Below, piece by piece: positions 17,426 to 25,911 of a stretch of DNA of 64,000 nt; positions within the stretch are counted from its first letter, which is position 1, and each line of letters begins with the position of its first letter. The notes under the pieces are model-generated. The model saw only the letters and a list, made by a program, of their open reading frames with translations, made no database searches and was not told the DNA's origin. Source of the DNA: Pseudomonas sp. NFR16 (lineage in GTDB: Bacteria > Pseudomonadota > Gammaproteobacteria > Pseudomonadales > Pseudomonadaceae); the NCBI RefSeq assembly GCF_900108875.1, contig NZ_FNYJ01000004.1:503156-567155 (forward strand), in the 5' to 3' direction. The position numbers were made by a program, and so were the translations under genes.

Positions 17426-19162
17426 ATGAAAGACACCATTCGCCAGCTGATTCAACAAGCTCTGAGCCAACTCGTCACCCAAGGCGTCTTGCCGGAAGGG
17501 CTGACGCCGGCGATTCAGGTGGAAAACGCCAAGGACAAGAAAAACGGCGACTTCGCCAGCAATATCGCGATGATGCTGGCCAAACCTGCCGGCATGAAAC
17601 CCCGCGATCTGGCCGAAAAAATCGTTGCGGCACTGCCTGCCGACGATCAGATCAGCAAGGTCGATATCGCAGGCCCGGGCTTTCTCAACTTCTTCCAGAA
17701 CAGCCAGGCCCTGGCCTCTCGTCTGGATGCCGCCCTGGCGGACCCGACACTGTCGGTGCGCAAGAACGGCCCGGCCCAGCGCGTCGTGGTCGATCTGTCG
17801 GCGCCTAACCTCGCCAAGGAGATGCATGTCGGCCACTTGCGCTCGACCATTATCGGCGACGGCGTGGCCAGCGTGCTCGAATTCCTTGGCGACACTGTGA
17901 TTCGCCAGAACCATGTCGGCGACTGGGGCACGCAGTTCGGCATGCTGCTGGCCTATTTGCAGGAAACGCCGGCGACCAGCGACGAGCTGTCGGACCTGGA
18001 AAACTTCTATCGCGCGGCCAAGGGCCGGTTCGATGAATCCGAAGAGTTTGCCGAGCGCGCTCGTGGACTGGTGGTCAAGCTGCAAGCCGGCGACCCTGAA
18101 TGCCTGAAGCTGTGGACCCGCTTCAAGGACATCTCGCTGTCGCACTGTCAGGAAGTCTACGAACGCCTGAACGTCAAACTGACGCCCAAAGACGTCATGG
18201 GCGAAAGCGCCTACAACGACGATCTGGCCAATGTCGTCGCCGACCTGAAGAAGGCCGGTCTGCTGGTCGAGAGCAATGGCGCGCAGTGCGTGTTCCTGGA
18301 AGAATTCAAGACCGCCGAAGGCACGCCGCTGCCTGTTATCGTGCAAAAAGCCGGCGGCGGCTATCTGTATGCGACGACCGACCTGGCAGCCGTGCGCTAC
18401 CGCAGCAATGTATTGAAGGCCGACCGCGCGCTGTACTTCGTCGATCAGCGTCAGGCTCTGCATTTCCAGCAAGTGTTCGAAGTCGCGCGCCGTGCAGGCT
18501 TCGTGACCAACGGCATGCAAATGGAACACATGGGCTTCGGCACCATGAACGGCGCCGATGGCCGCCCGTTCAAGACCCGCGATGGCGGCACCGTCAAGCT
18601 GGTCGACCTGCTGGACGAGGCCGAAGAGCGCGCCTACGTGCTGGTGAAAGAGAAAAATCCTGAGGTGGCCGAAGACGAATTGCGCACCATCGCGAAGGTT
18701 GTGGGCATCAGCGCTGTCAAGTACGCGGATCTTTCCAAACACCGCGCCAGCGATTACAGCTTCAACTTCGATCAGATGCTGAGCTTCGAGGGCAACACCG
18801 CGCCTTACTTGCTGTACGCCTACACCCGTGTTTCCGGTGTTTTCCGCAAGCTGGGCGAGGCCTTCGACCCAAGCAAAGGCCGGATCGTCCTCGAAGCGCC
18901 GCAGGAACAGGATCTGGCTGCACGCCTGGCGCAGTTCGGCGAGACCGTGAACAACGTCGCCGAAAAAGGCACGCCACATGTGCTGTGCGCCTACCTGTAT
19001 GACCTGGCCGGTCTGTTCTCCAGTTTCTATGAGAACTGCCCGATCCTGGCCGCGGAAAATCCCGAGCAACAGCAAAGCCGTCTGCGCCTGGCGCACCTGA
19101 CTGGTCGCACCCTCAAGCAAGGCCTGCAACTGCTGGGTCTGGAAACTCTGGAGCGTATGTAA
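17426..19162 (+). CDS. argS: Arginyl-tRNA synthetase
   Basis: A 578-residue class I synthetase that charges tRNA-Arg. The N-terminal additional domain is followed by the HIGH-type motif HVGH in SAPNLAKEMHVGHLRST. The Rossmann catalytic domain carries YATTDLAAVRYR and DQRQALHFQQVF. The C-terminal anticodon-binding helical bundle ends in LLGLETLERM. A canonical KMSKS is absent, as in many ArgRS. It is followed after one base by the FtsN-like gene and is likely cotranscribed with it. Confidence 0.98.
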   Translation: MKDTIRQLIQQALSQLVTQGVLPEGLTPAIQVENAKDKKNGDFASNIAMMLAKPAGMKPRDLAEKIVAALPADDQISKVDIAGPGFLNFFQNSQALASRLDAALADPTLSVRKNGPAQRVVVDLSAPNLAKEMHVGHLRSTIIGDGVASVLEFLGDTVIRQNHVGDWGTQFGMLLAYLQETPATSDELSDLENFYRAAKGRFDESEEFAERARGLVVKLQAGDPECLKLWTRFKDISLSHCQEVYERLNVKLTPKDVMGESAYNDDLANVVADLKKAGLLVESNGAQCVFLEEFKTAEGTPLPVIVQKAGGGYLYATTDLAAVRYRSNVLKADRALYFVDQRQALHFQQVFEVARRAGFVTNGMQMEHMGFGTMNGADGRPFKTRDGGTVKLVDLLDEAEERAYVLVKEKNPEVAEDELRTIAKVVGISAVKYADLSKHRASDYSFNFDQMLSFEGNTAPYLLYAYTRVSGVFRKLGEAFDPSKGRIVLEAPQEQDLAARLAQFGETVNNVAEKGTPHVLCAYLYDLAGLFSSFYENCPILAAENPEQQQSRLRLAHLTGRTLKQGLQLLGLETLERM

Positions 19163-19163
19163 G

Positions 19164-19856
19164 TTGGCAGTCAAAAAGAAACCTGCTCCCAAGCGCGGCG
19201 CCAGCCGGTACGAGGCCCCCGCAAAGAAGCCGATTCCGGGATGGCTGTGGCTGGCGATCGGTCTGTCCGTCGGGGCGTTCATCGTGTTCCTGATGAAACT
19301 CGAACCCGGCGGCGGAGACGACATCAAGCGCGCCAAGGCCGACGCCAAGGCGGCGAAAATCGCTGAAGCGAACAAGACGCCGCCCAGCCCGACGGCCCCA
19401 GTGAAGCCCAAGTATGATTTCTACACGCTGCTGCCTGAATCGGAAGTCATCGTTCCGAACGAAGCAGTGCCAGAAAAGACGCCACCTGCCGTCGTCGCGC
19501 CGACGACGCCCGTGACGCCGGAACAGGCCGCGAAGATCGACACCGCGCGCGCCCAGGCCGCGCTCAGTGGTCTGACACCACCGCCTGCGCCGCCGGTCGC
19601 CAAACCTGCTCCGGTGACCACGTTCTTCTTGCAGGCGGGGTCGTTCCGCAAGCAGACCGACGCTGAAAAGGTTCGCGCGCAGATCATCCTGCTCGGCCAG
19701 GCGGCGACGGTCGAGTCTGGAACCGTCAAGGATGAAACCTGGTACCGCGTGCTGGTCGGTCCGTTCAGCAACCGTGAGCAACTGACGACAGCGCAGAAGC
19801 AGCTCGCAGGCGGCGGTTTCAGCAACCTGTTGCTGCAACAGCGTCAGAGCCGTTAA
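19164..19856 (+). CDS. FtsN-like SPOR-domain membrane protein
   Basis: A 230-residue bitopic inner-membrane protein. A short basic tail (AVKKKPAPKRGASRYE), one transmembrane helix (about 28-46), a Pro/Ala/Lys-rich periplasmic linker and a C-terminal SPOR domain (about 150-228, TTFFLQAGSFRKQTDAEKVRAQ) match the FtsN layout. It begins with TTG one base after the argS stop, and GGAG about nine bases upstream supports this start. The argS-SPOR-hslVU order is that of Pseudomonas ftsN. A role in activating septal peptidoglycan synthesis is inferred from architecture and synteny. Confidence 0.85.
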   Translation: MAVKKKPAPKRGASRYEAPAKKPIPGWLWLAIGLSVGAFIVFLMKLEPGGGDDIKRAKADAKAAKIAEANKTPPSPTAPVKPKYDFYTLLPESEVIVPNEAVPEKTPPAVVAPTTPVTPEQAAKIDTARAQAALSGLTPPPAPPVAKPAPVTTFFLQAGSFRKQTDAEKVRAQIILLGQAATVESGTVKDETWYRVLVGPFSNREQLTTAQKQLAGGGFSNLLLQQRQSR

Positions 19857-19873
19857 GCGTCTGCGGATCCCAA

Positions 19874-19962
19874 TGCAGGAGCGCGCTTGCCCGCGAAAAC
19901 GGTGTGTCATAAACGGATATGCCGTCTGACACAACGCCTTCGCGGGTAAGCGCGCTCCTGCA
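19874..19962. repeat. REP doublet between the SPOR gene and hslV
   Basis: GCAGGAGCGCGCTTGCCCGCG and its inverted copy CGCGGGTAAGCGCGCTCCTGC bracket about 45 unrelated bases. This is the classic inverted REP pair (REPIN). Confidence 0.85.
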
Positions 19963-20085
19963 GGGCGAGAAGCTGCGTGCGGCACTGACGGAGGCCATTC
20001 ATCCCCCACGGTTGAAATACCCGACCCCACCCCCATATGAGTTTCCATCAGGGCATTTTCGCCCCACAGCGTGGAGACTCTCCCC

Positions 20086-20616
20086 TTGACCACCATCGTT
20101 TCAGTGCGCCGCCAAGGCAAAGTCGTCATGGCGGGTGACGGCCAGGTTTCCCTGGGCAATACCGTCATGAAAGGCAATGCCAAAAAGGTCCGTCGTCTTT
20201 ATCACGGCCAGGTCATCGCCGGCTTTGCAGGCGCCACCGCCGATGCATTCACTCTGTTCGAACGCTTCGAGGCCCAGCTGGAAAAACACCAGGGCCACCT
20301 CGTGCGCGCCGCGGTAGAACTCGCCAAAGACTGGCGCACCGACCGCTCCCTGAGCCGTCTGGAGGCCATGCTGGCAGTCGCCAATAAAGATGCTTCGCTG
20401 ATCATCACCGGCAACGGCGACGTCGTTGAACCTGAAGACGGCCTGATTGCCATGGGCTCCGGTGGCGCATTCGCACAGGCCGCCGCTCGCGCCCTGCTGC
20501 TGAAGACCGAACTGTCTGCCCGGGAAATCGCCGAAACGGCGCTGCACATCGCTGGCGACATCTGCGTCTTCACCAACCACAACATCACCATTGAGGAGCA
20601 GGACCTCGTCGAGTAA
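20086..20616 (+). CDS. hslV: HslV peptidase subunit of the HslUV protease
   Basis: This proteasome-like peptidase forms a double hexamer capped by HslU. Methionine removal exposes the catalytic Thr, here TTIVSVRRQG. The start is the TTG at 20086: it places Thr at position 2 as the mechanism requires and has GGAG nine bases upstream. An in-frame candidate 15 bases earlier would bury the nucleophile. MAGDGQVSLGN and ITGNGDVVEPEDGLIAMGSGG are family motifs. The 176-residue length is normal. hslU follows 66 bases later. Confidence 0.97.
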   Translation: MTTIVSVRRQGKVVMAGDGQVSLGNTVMKGNAKKVRRLYHGQVIAGFAGATADAFTLFERFEAQLEKHQGHLVRAAVELAKDWRTDRSLSRLEAMLAVANKDASLIITGNGDVVEPEDGLIAMGSGGAFAQAAARALLLKTELSAREIAETALHIAGDICVFTNHNITIEEQDLVE

Positions 20617-20682
20617 GTCGCGCCACGGTTGCAATCCATCGCCACCCGCCCCACTCACTCGCCTAGAGGACCGTCGAATACC

Positions 20683-22014
20683 ATGTCCATGACTCCCCGT
20701 GAAATTGTCCACGAGCTCAATCGCCATATCATTGGCCAGGACGATGCCAAGCGCGCCGTCGCCATTGCGCTGCGTAACCGCTGGCGCCGGATGCAGCTGC
20801 CCGAAGAACTGCGCGTAGAAGTCACGCCGAAAAACATTCTGATGATCGGCCCCACCGGTGTCGGTAAAACCGAAATCGCCCGTCGCCTGGCCAAGCTCGC
20901 CAACGCGCCGTTCATCAAGGTGGAAGCGACCAAGTTCACCGAGGTCGGCTACGTGGGTCGCGACGTCGAGTCGATCATTCGTGACCTGGCGGACGCTGCG
21001 ATGAAATTGCTGCGCGAGCAGGAAATGACCAAAGTCCGTCATCGCGCCGAAGACGCTGCCGAAGACCGTATCCTCGACGCGCTGCTGCCTCAGGCCCGCG
21101 GTTTTCAGGAAGAGGCTTCGCCAAGCGACACCAATACGCGTCAGCTTTTCCGCAAGCGTCTGCGTGAGGGTCAGCTGGACGACAAGGAAATTGAGATCGA
21201 AGTCTCCGAGGCCATGGGTGTGGATATCTCCGCGCCGCCCGGGATGGAAGAGATGACCAACCAGCTGCAAAGCCTGTTTGCCAACATGGGCAAGGGCAAG
21301 AAGAAGTCCCGCAAGTTGAAGGTCAAGGACGCCCTGAAGATGGTCCGTGACGAAGAGGCGAGCCGTCTGGTCAATGACGAAGAGCTCAAGGGCAAGGCGC
21401 TGGAAGCCGTCGAGCAGCACGGCATCGTGTTCATCGACGAGATCGACAAAGTGGCCAAGCGCGGCAACGTCGGCGGTGCAGACGTGTCACGCGAAGGCGT
21501 ACAACGCGACCTGCTGCCACTCATCGAAGGCTGCACCGTCAACACCAAGCTGGGCATGGTCAAAACCGACCATATCCTGTTCATCGCATCGGGCGCGTTC
21601 CACCTGAGCAAGCCGAGCGATCTGGTGCCTGAGCTGCAGGGTCGTCTGCCGATTCGCGTTGAACTCAAGGCGCTGAGCCCGCAGGACTTCGAGCGCATCC
21701 TGAGCGAGCCTCACGCGTCCCTGACCGAGCAGTACCGTGAGCTGCTGAAGACTGAAGGCCTGAACATCGAGTTCCTGCCTGAAGGCATCAAGCGCCTTGC
21801 CGAGATCGCCTGGCAGGTCAACGAGAAAACCGAGAACATCGGTGCTCGTCGTCTGCACACTCTGCTGGAGCGTCTGCTGGAAGAAGTGTCTTTCAGCGCG
21901 GGCGATCTGGCGACGGCGCAGGATTCGGGGACCATCAAGATCGACGCCGAGTACGTCAACAGCCATCTGGGCGAGCTGGCCGAAGACGAAGACCTGTCGC
22001 GCTACATACTGTAA
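20683..22014 (+). CDS. hslU: HslU ATPase subunit of the HslUV protease
   Basis: A 443-residue AAA+ unfoldase that feeds substrates to HslV. Walker A GPTGVGKTEIARRLA, pore motif GYVGRD, the intermediate I domain (about 110-240) and Walker B IVFIDEIDKVAKR are intact. The C-terminus SRYIL is the tail that inserts into HslV to activate it. The start MSMTPREIVHEL was chosen by homology; the frame is open 18 codons further up without a supporting ribosome site. Confidence 0.98.
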   Translation: MSMTPREIVHELNRHIIGQDDAKRAVAIALRNRWRRMQLPEELRVEVTPKNILMIGPTGVGKTEIARRLAKLANAPFIKVEATKFTEVGYVGRDVESIIRDLADAAMKLLREQEMTKVRHRAEDAAEDRILDALLPQARGFQEEASPSDTNTRQLFRKRLREGQLDDKEIEIEVSEAMGVDISAPPGMEEMTNQLQSLFANMGKGKKKSRKLKVKDALKMVRDEEASRLVNDEELKGKALEAVEQHGIVFIDEIDKVAKRGNVGGADVSREGVQRDLLPLIEGCTVNTKLGMVKTDHILFIASGAFHLSKPSDLVPELQGRLPIRVELKALSPQDFERILSEPHASLTEQYRELLKTEGLNIEFLPEGIKRLAEIAWQVNEKTENIGARRLHTLLERLLEEVSFSAGDLATAQDSGTIKIDAEYVNSHLGELAEDEDLSRYIL

Positions 22015-22028
22015 TTACCGCAAGTCCC

Positions 22029-22114
22029 TGTAGGCGTGAGCTTGCTCGCGATGCGGCGTTAGGCAACGATGTATTGACCTGATCCGACGCAATCGCGAGC
22101 AAGCTCACTCCTAC
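22029..22114. repeat. REP doublet downstream of hslU
   Basis: TGTAGGCGTGAGCTTGCTCGCGA and its inverted partner TCGCGAGCAAGCTCACTCCTAC flank about 40 bases. It lies between hslU and the DUF971 gene. Confidence 0.85.
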
Positions 22115-22140
22115 AACGTTCAGTGTGAGGCGCAAAAATC

Positions 22141-22518
22141 ATGTCCAGAATTCCTACCGCGATCCAGCTTCACAAAGCCTCAAAAATCCTCAGCCTGAAA
22201 TACGGCCCTGATGAGGAATACCATCTGCCTGCGGAATTTCTGCGCGTGCATTCGCCCTCGGCCGAGGTGCAAGGGCACGGCAATCCCATTCTGCAATTCG
22301 GCAAGCTGGGCGTGGGCCTGAGCAAAATTGAACCTGCCGGGCAGTACGCACTGAAATTGACCTTCGACGACGGTCATGACAGCGGATTGTTCACGTGGGA
22401 ATACCTTGAGCAACTGGCCCAGCGCCAGGAATCTTTGTGGGACGACTATCTGGCGGAGCTCAAAGCAGCCGGAAAATCCCGCGACCCTTCCGAGCAAGTC
22501 ATTCGGCTGATGCTCTAG
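22141..22518 (+). CDS. DUF971 (GBBH-like N-terminal domain) protein
   Basis: A 125-residue soluble protein consisting only of the DUF971 fold, which is related to the N-terminal domain of gamma-butyrobetaine hydroxylase. Recognisable stretches are LSLKYGPDEEYHLPAEFLRVHSPSAEVQGHG and LTFDDGHDSGLFTWEYLEQLA. No oxygenase domain follows. In Pseudomonas it is typically between hslU and phaC1, as here, but its role is unknown. A tie to iron-sulfur metabolism is sometimes proposed for the family; nothing in this sequence tests it. Confidence 0.85.
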   Translation: MSRIPTAIQLHKASKILSLKYGPDEEYHLPAEFLRVHSPSAEVQGHGNPILQFGKLGVGLSKIEPAGQYALKLTFDDGHDSGLFTWEYLEQLAQRQESLWDDYLAELKAAGKSRDPSEQVIRLML

Positions 22519-22857
22519 TCCGCGCCCTGCATACCGGCGGGCGTTTTAGGACGCGCTTTCTAATCGCATTTGTTTCAATAGGCCGCGCAGCGGTCAATGA
22601 CTGACCCTGCTTGCGATTTTTTTAAATCTCGCGTAACCAATGATCATGGCAAGCCATCTGCATCGGACTTTTTTGCAGGAGCCTGCCGGCGTGGACCGTG
22701 GAAGCCGTATTCGTCACAGCCCCATCGGGTTGGTCGTTGGCGAACGTCCGCGTCCGGTTGTGTTAATCATCGGTCACCCGAGAGCAGTGCTGGCATTGGC
22801 CTGTTGCGCTTTTCACAGGGATGTCAGTACTCGTCTCAGGACAATGGAGCGTCGTAG
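22519..22857 (+). other. phaC1 upstream region without a gene
   Basis: This 339-base spacer contains no convincing coding frame. GGAG eight bases before the phaC1 ATG is the ribosome site. A TGGC/TTGC pair at 22791-22807 resembles a -24/-12 promoter but its spacing is two bases too long. No other promoter could be assigned. Confidence 0.4.
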
Positions 22858-24537
22858 ATGAGTGACAAGAGTAATGATGATCTGCCGCGTCAGGCCTCTG
22901 AACATACGCTGGGGCTGAACCCCGTCGTCGGGTTGCGGCGCAAGGATTTGCTCACCACGGCTCGCATGGTATTGACTCAAGCCATCAAACAACCTTTCCA
23001 CAGTGCCCGGCACGTGGCCCATTTCGGGCTTGAACTGAAAAACGTCCTGCTGGGCAAATCCACGCTGACCCCGGAAAGCGACGACCGCCGCTTTGCCGAT
23101 CCGGCCTGGAGCCAGAACCCCCTTTATCGCCGCTATCTGCAGACTTACCTTGCCTGGCGCAAGGAGCTGCACGACTGGATAGACGACAGCAACCTGTCTG
23201 CACAGGACATCAGCCGCGGCCATTTCGTGATCACCCTGATGACAGAGGCGATGTCGCCCACCAACGGCGCGGCCAACCCGGCAGCGGTCAAACGCTTTTT
23301 TGAAACCGGCGGCAAAAGCATTCTCGACGGCTTGTCCCACCTGGCCAAGGATCTGGTGAACAACGGCGGCATGCCGAGCCAGGTCAATATGGACGCGTTC
23401 GAGGTCGGCAAGAATCTCGGCACCACCGAGGGCGCGGTGGTGTTCCGTAACGACGTGCTGGAGCTGATTCAGTACCGACCGATCACCGAACAGGTTCACG
23501 AGCGTCCGATGCTCGTGGTCCCTCCGCAGATCAACAAGTTTTACGTGTTCGACCTCAGCCAGGACAAGAGCCTGGCGCGCTTCTGCCTGCGCAACAACGT
23601 GCAGACCTTCATCATCAGTTGGCGCAACCCCACCAAAGCACAGCGCGAATGGGGGCTGTCGACGTATATCGACGCCGTGAAGGAGGCTGTGGACGTGGTC
23701 TGCAAGATCACCGGAAGCAAGGACGTCAACATGCTCGGCGCATGCTCTGGCGGCATCACTTGCACGGCGCTGCTGGGGCATTACGCAGCGCTGGGCGAGC
23801 AGAAGGTCAACGCCCTGACGCTGCTGGTGAGCGTGCTCGACACGACGCTGGACACTCAGGTCTCTCTGTTCGTCGACGAGCAGACGCTGGAGTCGGCCAA
23901 GCGTCATTCGTATCAGGCCGGGGTTCTGGAAGGCAAAGACATGGCCAAGGTCTTTGCCTGGATGCGACCGAACGACCTGATCTGGAATTACTGGGTGAAC
24001 AACTATCTGCTGGGCAACGAGCCGCCGGTTTTCGACATCCTGTTCTGGAACAACGACACCACACGTCTGCCCGCAGCGTTTCATGGCGACTTGATCGAGA
24101 TGTTCAAGAATAATCCGCTGACGCGCGCAAACGCCCTGGAAGTCTGCGGCACGCCAATCGATCTGAAACAGGTCAAAAGTGACATCTTCTGCCTGGCAGG
24201 CACCAATGATCACATCACGCCTTGGGTCTCTTGCTACAAGTCGGCGCGACTGTTCGGGGGCAAGACCGAGTTCGTGCTGTCCAACAGCGGGCATATCCAG
24301 AGCATCCTGAACCCGCCGGGTAACCCGAAAGCACGTTACATGACCAATCCTGAATTGCCCGAAGATGCTCAGCGATGGCAGGAAGATGCGACCAAGCACA
24401 CTGATTCCTGGTGGCTGCACTGGCATAACTGGCAGGCCGAACGCTCAGGCAAGCTGAAAAAGGCGCCCGCCAGCCTGGGCAATAAAGCGTATCCCGCAGG
24501 CGAGGCAGCTCCGGGGACGTATGTGCACGAACGATAG
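22858..24537 (+). CDS. phaC1: Class II poly(3-hydroxyalkanoate) synthase 1
   Basis: Polymerises medium-chain 3-hydroxyacyl-CoA into PHA at the granule surface. The 559-residue protein shows the PhaC N-terminal domain and an alpha/beta hydrolase core with lipase-like box GACSGG. The catalytic Cys is residue 296, and Asp and His lie in AGTNDHITPW and SNSGHIQSILNPPGNPK. The C-terminus ends GTYVHER. Sequence and residue numbering agree closely with P. putida PhaC1. It is the first gene of phaC1-Z-C2-D. Confidence 0.98.
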   Translation: MSDKSNDDLPRQASEHTLGLNPVVGLRRKDLLTTARMVLTQAIKQPFHSARHVAHFGLELKNVLLGKSTLTPESDDRRFADPAWSQNPLYRRYLQTYLAWRKELHDWIDDSNLSAQDISRGHFVITLMTEAMSPTNGAANPAAVKRFFETGGKSILDGLSHLAKDLVNNGGMPSQVNMDAFEVGKNLGTTEGAVVFRNDVLELIQYRPITEQVHERPMLVVPPQINKFYVFDLSQDKSLARFCLRNNVQTFIISWRNPTKAQREWGLSTYIDAVKEAVDVVCKITGSKDVNMLGACSGGITCTALLGHYAALGEQKVNALTLLVSVLDTTLDTQVSLFVDEQTLESAKRHSYQAGVLEGKDMAKVFAWMRPNDLIWNYWVNNYLLGNEPPVFDILFWNNDTTRLPAAFHGDLIEMFKNNPLTRANALEVCGTPIDLKQVKSDIFCLAGTNDHITPWVSCYKSARLFGGKTEFVLSNSGHIQSILNPPGNPKARYMTNPELPEDAQRWQEDATKHTDSWWLHWHNWQAERSGKLKKAPASLGNKAYPAGEAAPGTYVHER

Positions 24538-24545
24538 CGTTTAAC

Positions 24546-24567
24546 CGCAGGCGCGTGGCTTGTCCCG
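24546..24567. repeat. Single REP half-site between phaC1 and phaZ
   Basis: GCAGGCGCGTGGCTTGTCCCGCG just after phaC1 matches the left arm of the REP at 29787-29920 but has no inverted partner here. Confidence 0.5.
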
Positions 24568-24725
24568 CGATTGAATCGATACGCCTGCGTGATTTGTATC
24601 TGTCATCAGCGACACGCTGTAAATGGAACGGCAAGCATCGAACACACAGGAACCGCCGACGCGGTTTCAGGACCGGAAAAAGCGCAGGACTGCATGACCG
24701 GCGTTTAACCCACAGGGCTTCGCGC

Positions 24726-25586
24726 ATGCCGCAACCGTTTGTATTTCGCACCATCGATCTGGATGGCCACAACATCCGCACGGCCGTGCGCCCCGGCAAG
24801 AGTCATCTCACGCCGCTGCTGATCTTCAATGGAATCGGCGCCAACCTGGAGCTGGTCTTTCCGTTCGTCGACGCGCTGGATCCGGACCTTGAAGTCATCG
24901 CCTTCGACGTGCCCGGCGTGGGTGGTTCATCGACCCCAAGCCGTCCATACCGGTTTCCCGGTCTGGCAAAACTTGCCGCACGCATGCTCGATTACCTGGA
25001 TTACGGTCAGGTCAACGCGATCGGCGTGTCGTGGGGCGGCGCGCTGGCGCAACAGTTTGCCCACGACTACCCGGAACGCTGCAAGAAACTGGTGCTCGCC
25101 GCCACCGCAGCCGGTGCAGTGATGGTGCCGGGCAAGCCCAGAGTATTGTGGCTGATGGCGAGTCCGCGGCGTTATATCCAGCCGTCCCACGTCATCAGGA
25201 TCGCCCCGGAAATCTACGGCGGGGCGTTTCGGCGCGACCCGCATCTGGCCGCCAACCATGCGGCCAAGGTCCGCTCGTCCGGAAAAATGGGCTACTACTG
25301 GCAACTGTTCGCCGGCATGGGCTGGACCAGCATTCACTGGCTGCACAAGATCCGCCAGCCGACTCTCGTGCTGGCCGGCGACGACGATCCACTGATCCCG
25401 CTGATCAACATGCGACTACTGGCCTGGCGCATACCCAATGCCCAGCTACACATAATCGATGATGGTCACTTGTTTTTGATCACCCGGGCCGAGGCCGTCG
25501 CGCCCATCATCATGAAGTTTCTTCAGCAGGAGCGGCAGCGCGCCGTCATGCACCCGCAACCAGCCCCCGTCGTGCGCCAACCCTGA
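24726..25586 (+). CDS. phaZ: Intracellular medium-chain PHA depolymerase
   Basis: A 286-residue alpha/beta hydrolase that releases 3-hydroxyacids from stored PHA. The oxyanion/HG region is IFNGIGANLELVF. The nucleophile Ser102 is in GVSWGG, and Asp and His are in AGDDDPLIPL and DDGHLFLI. The start MPQPFVFRTIDLDG is the conserved N-terminus; the frame extends 57 codons upstream but without family similarity. It is placed between the two synthases, so synthesis and mobilisation are encoded together. Confidence 0.97.
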   Translation: MPQPFVFRTIDLDGHNIRTAVRPGKSHLTPLLIFNGIGANLELVFPFVDALDPDLEVIAFDVPGVGGSSTPSRPYRFPGLAKLAARMLDYLDYGQVNAIGVSWGGALAQQFAHDYPERCKKLVLAATAAGAVMVPGKPRVLWLMASPRRYIQPSHVIRIAPEIYGGAFRRDPHLAANHAAKVRSSGKMGYYWQLFAGMGWTSIHWLHKIRQPTLVLAGDDDPLIPLINMRLLAWRIPNAQLHIIDDGHLFLITRAEAVAPIIMKFLQQERQRAVMHPQPAPVVRQP

Positions 25587-25911
25587 AATGAGATCGTGCC
25601 ATGGCCGGCAGGCGTTCGTGCTTCAACAATAAGCTTCGGCGGGAAACCTCTACGCCGCTGGAGAACCGCTAACACCGGCCTAAGCCGGGAAACCAGCAGG
25701 ACCGGCTTCAGCCGGGAAGGCGTCGGTACCGGCATCGCTTACCCCGGATGACCCTTACAACGCTGAAGCCGGTCGCACCTCGGGAGTACGGAAGTCACTT
25801 GATTGACTGCGCCATCGGCGGGATTGCCAAGGCGCAGGGCAGCGCGCAACAGCTGATTCAGGGTTGCGCGCAGGTTTATTTGCTTATGGCCTGACGAAGG
25901 AGTGTTGACCC
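25587..25911 (+). other. phaZ-phaC2 spacer with REP-like elements and a tiny unsupported frame
   Basis: Elements of the ACCGGCTTCAGCCGGGAA type occur at about 25674-25691, 25697-25719 and 25762-25776. From about 25798 to 25891 a 31-codon TTG-initiated frame reads into the phaC2 leader, with only a distant purine-rich site. GAAGGAG about 10 bases before the phaC2 ATG is its ribosome site. No larger gene is seen. Confidence 0.5.

Noticed and set aside
17315..19411. Long open frame antisense to argS (698 codons)
   Set aside because: argS is certain on the other strand. GC-rich codon bias keeps the opposite frame open, and its protein has no recognisable domain.
22791..22807. Possible sigma-54 promoter before phaC1
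   Set aside because: TGGC and TTGC are present but GG and GC are 12 rather than 10 bases apart, which sigma-54 does not accept.
22813..24426. Antisense frame across phaC1
   Set aside because: The sense strand encodes an intact PHA synthase; the antisense product lacks any family feature.
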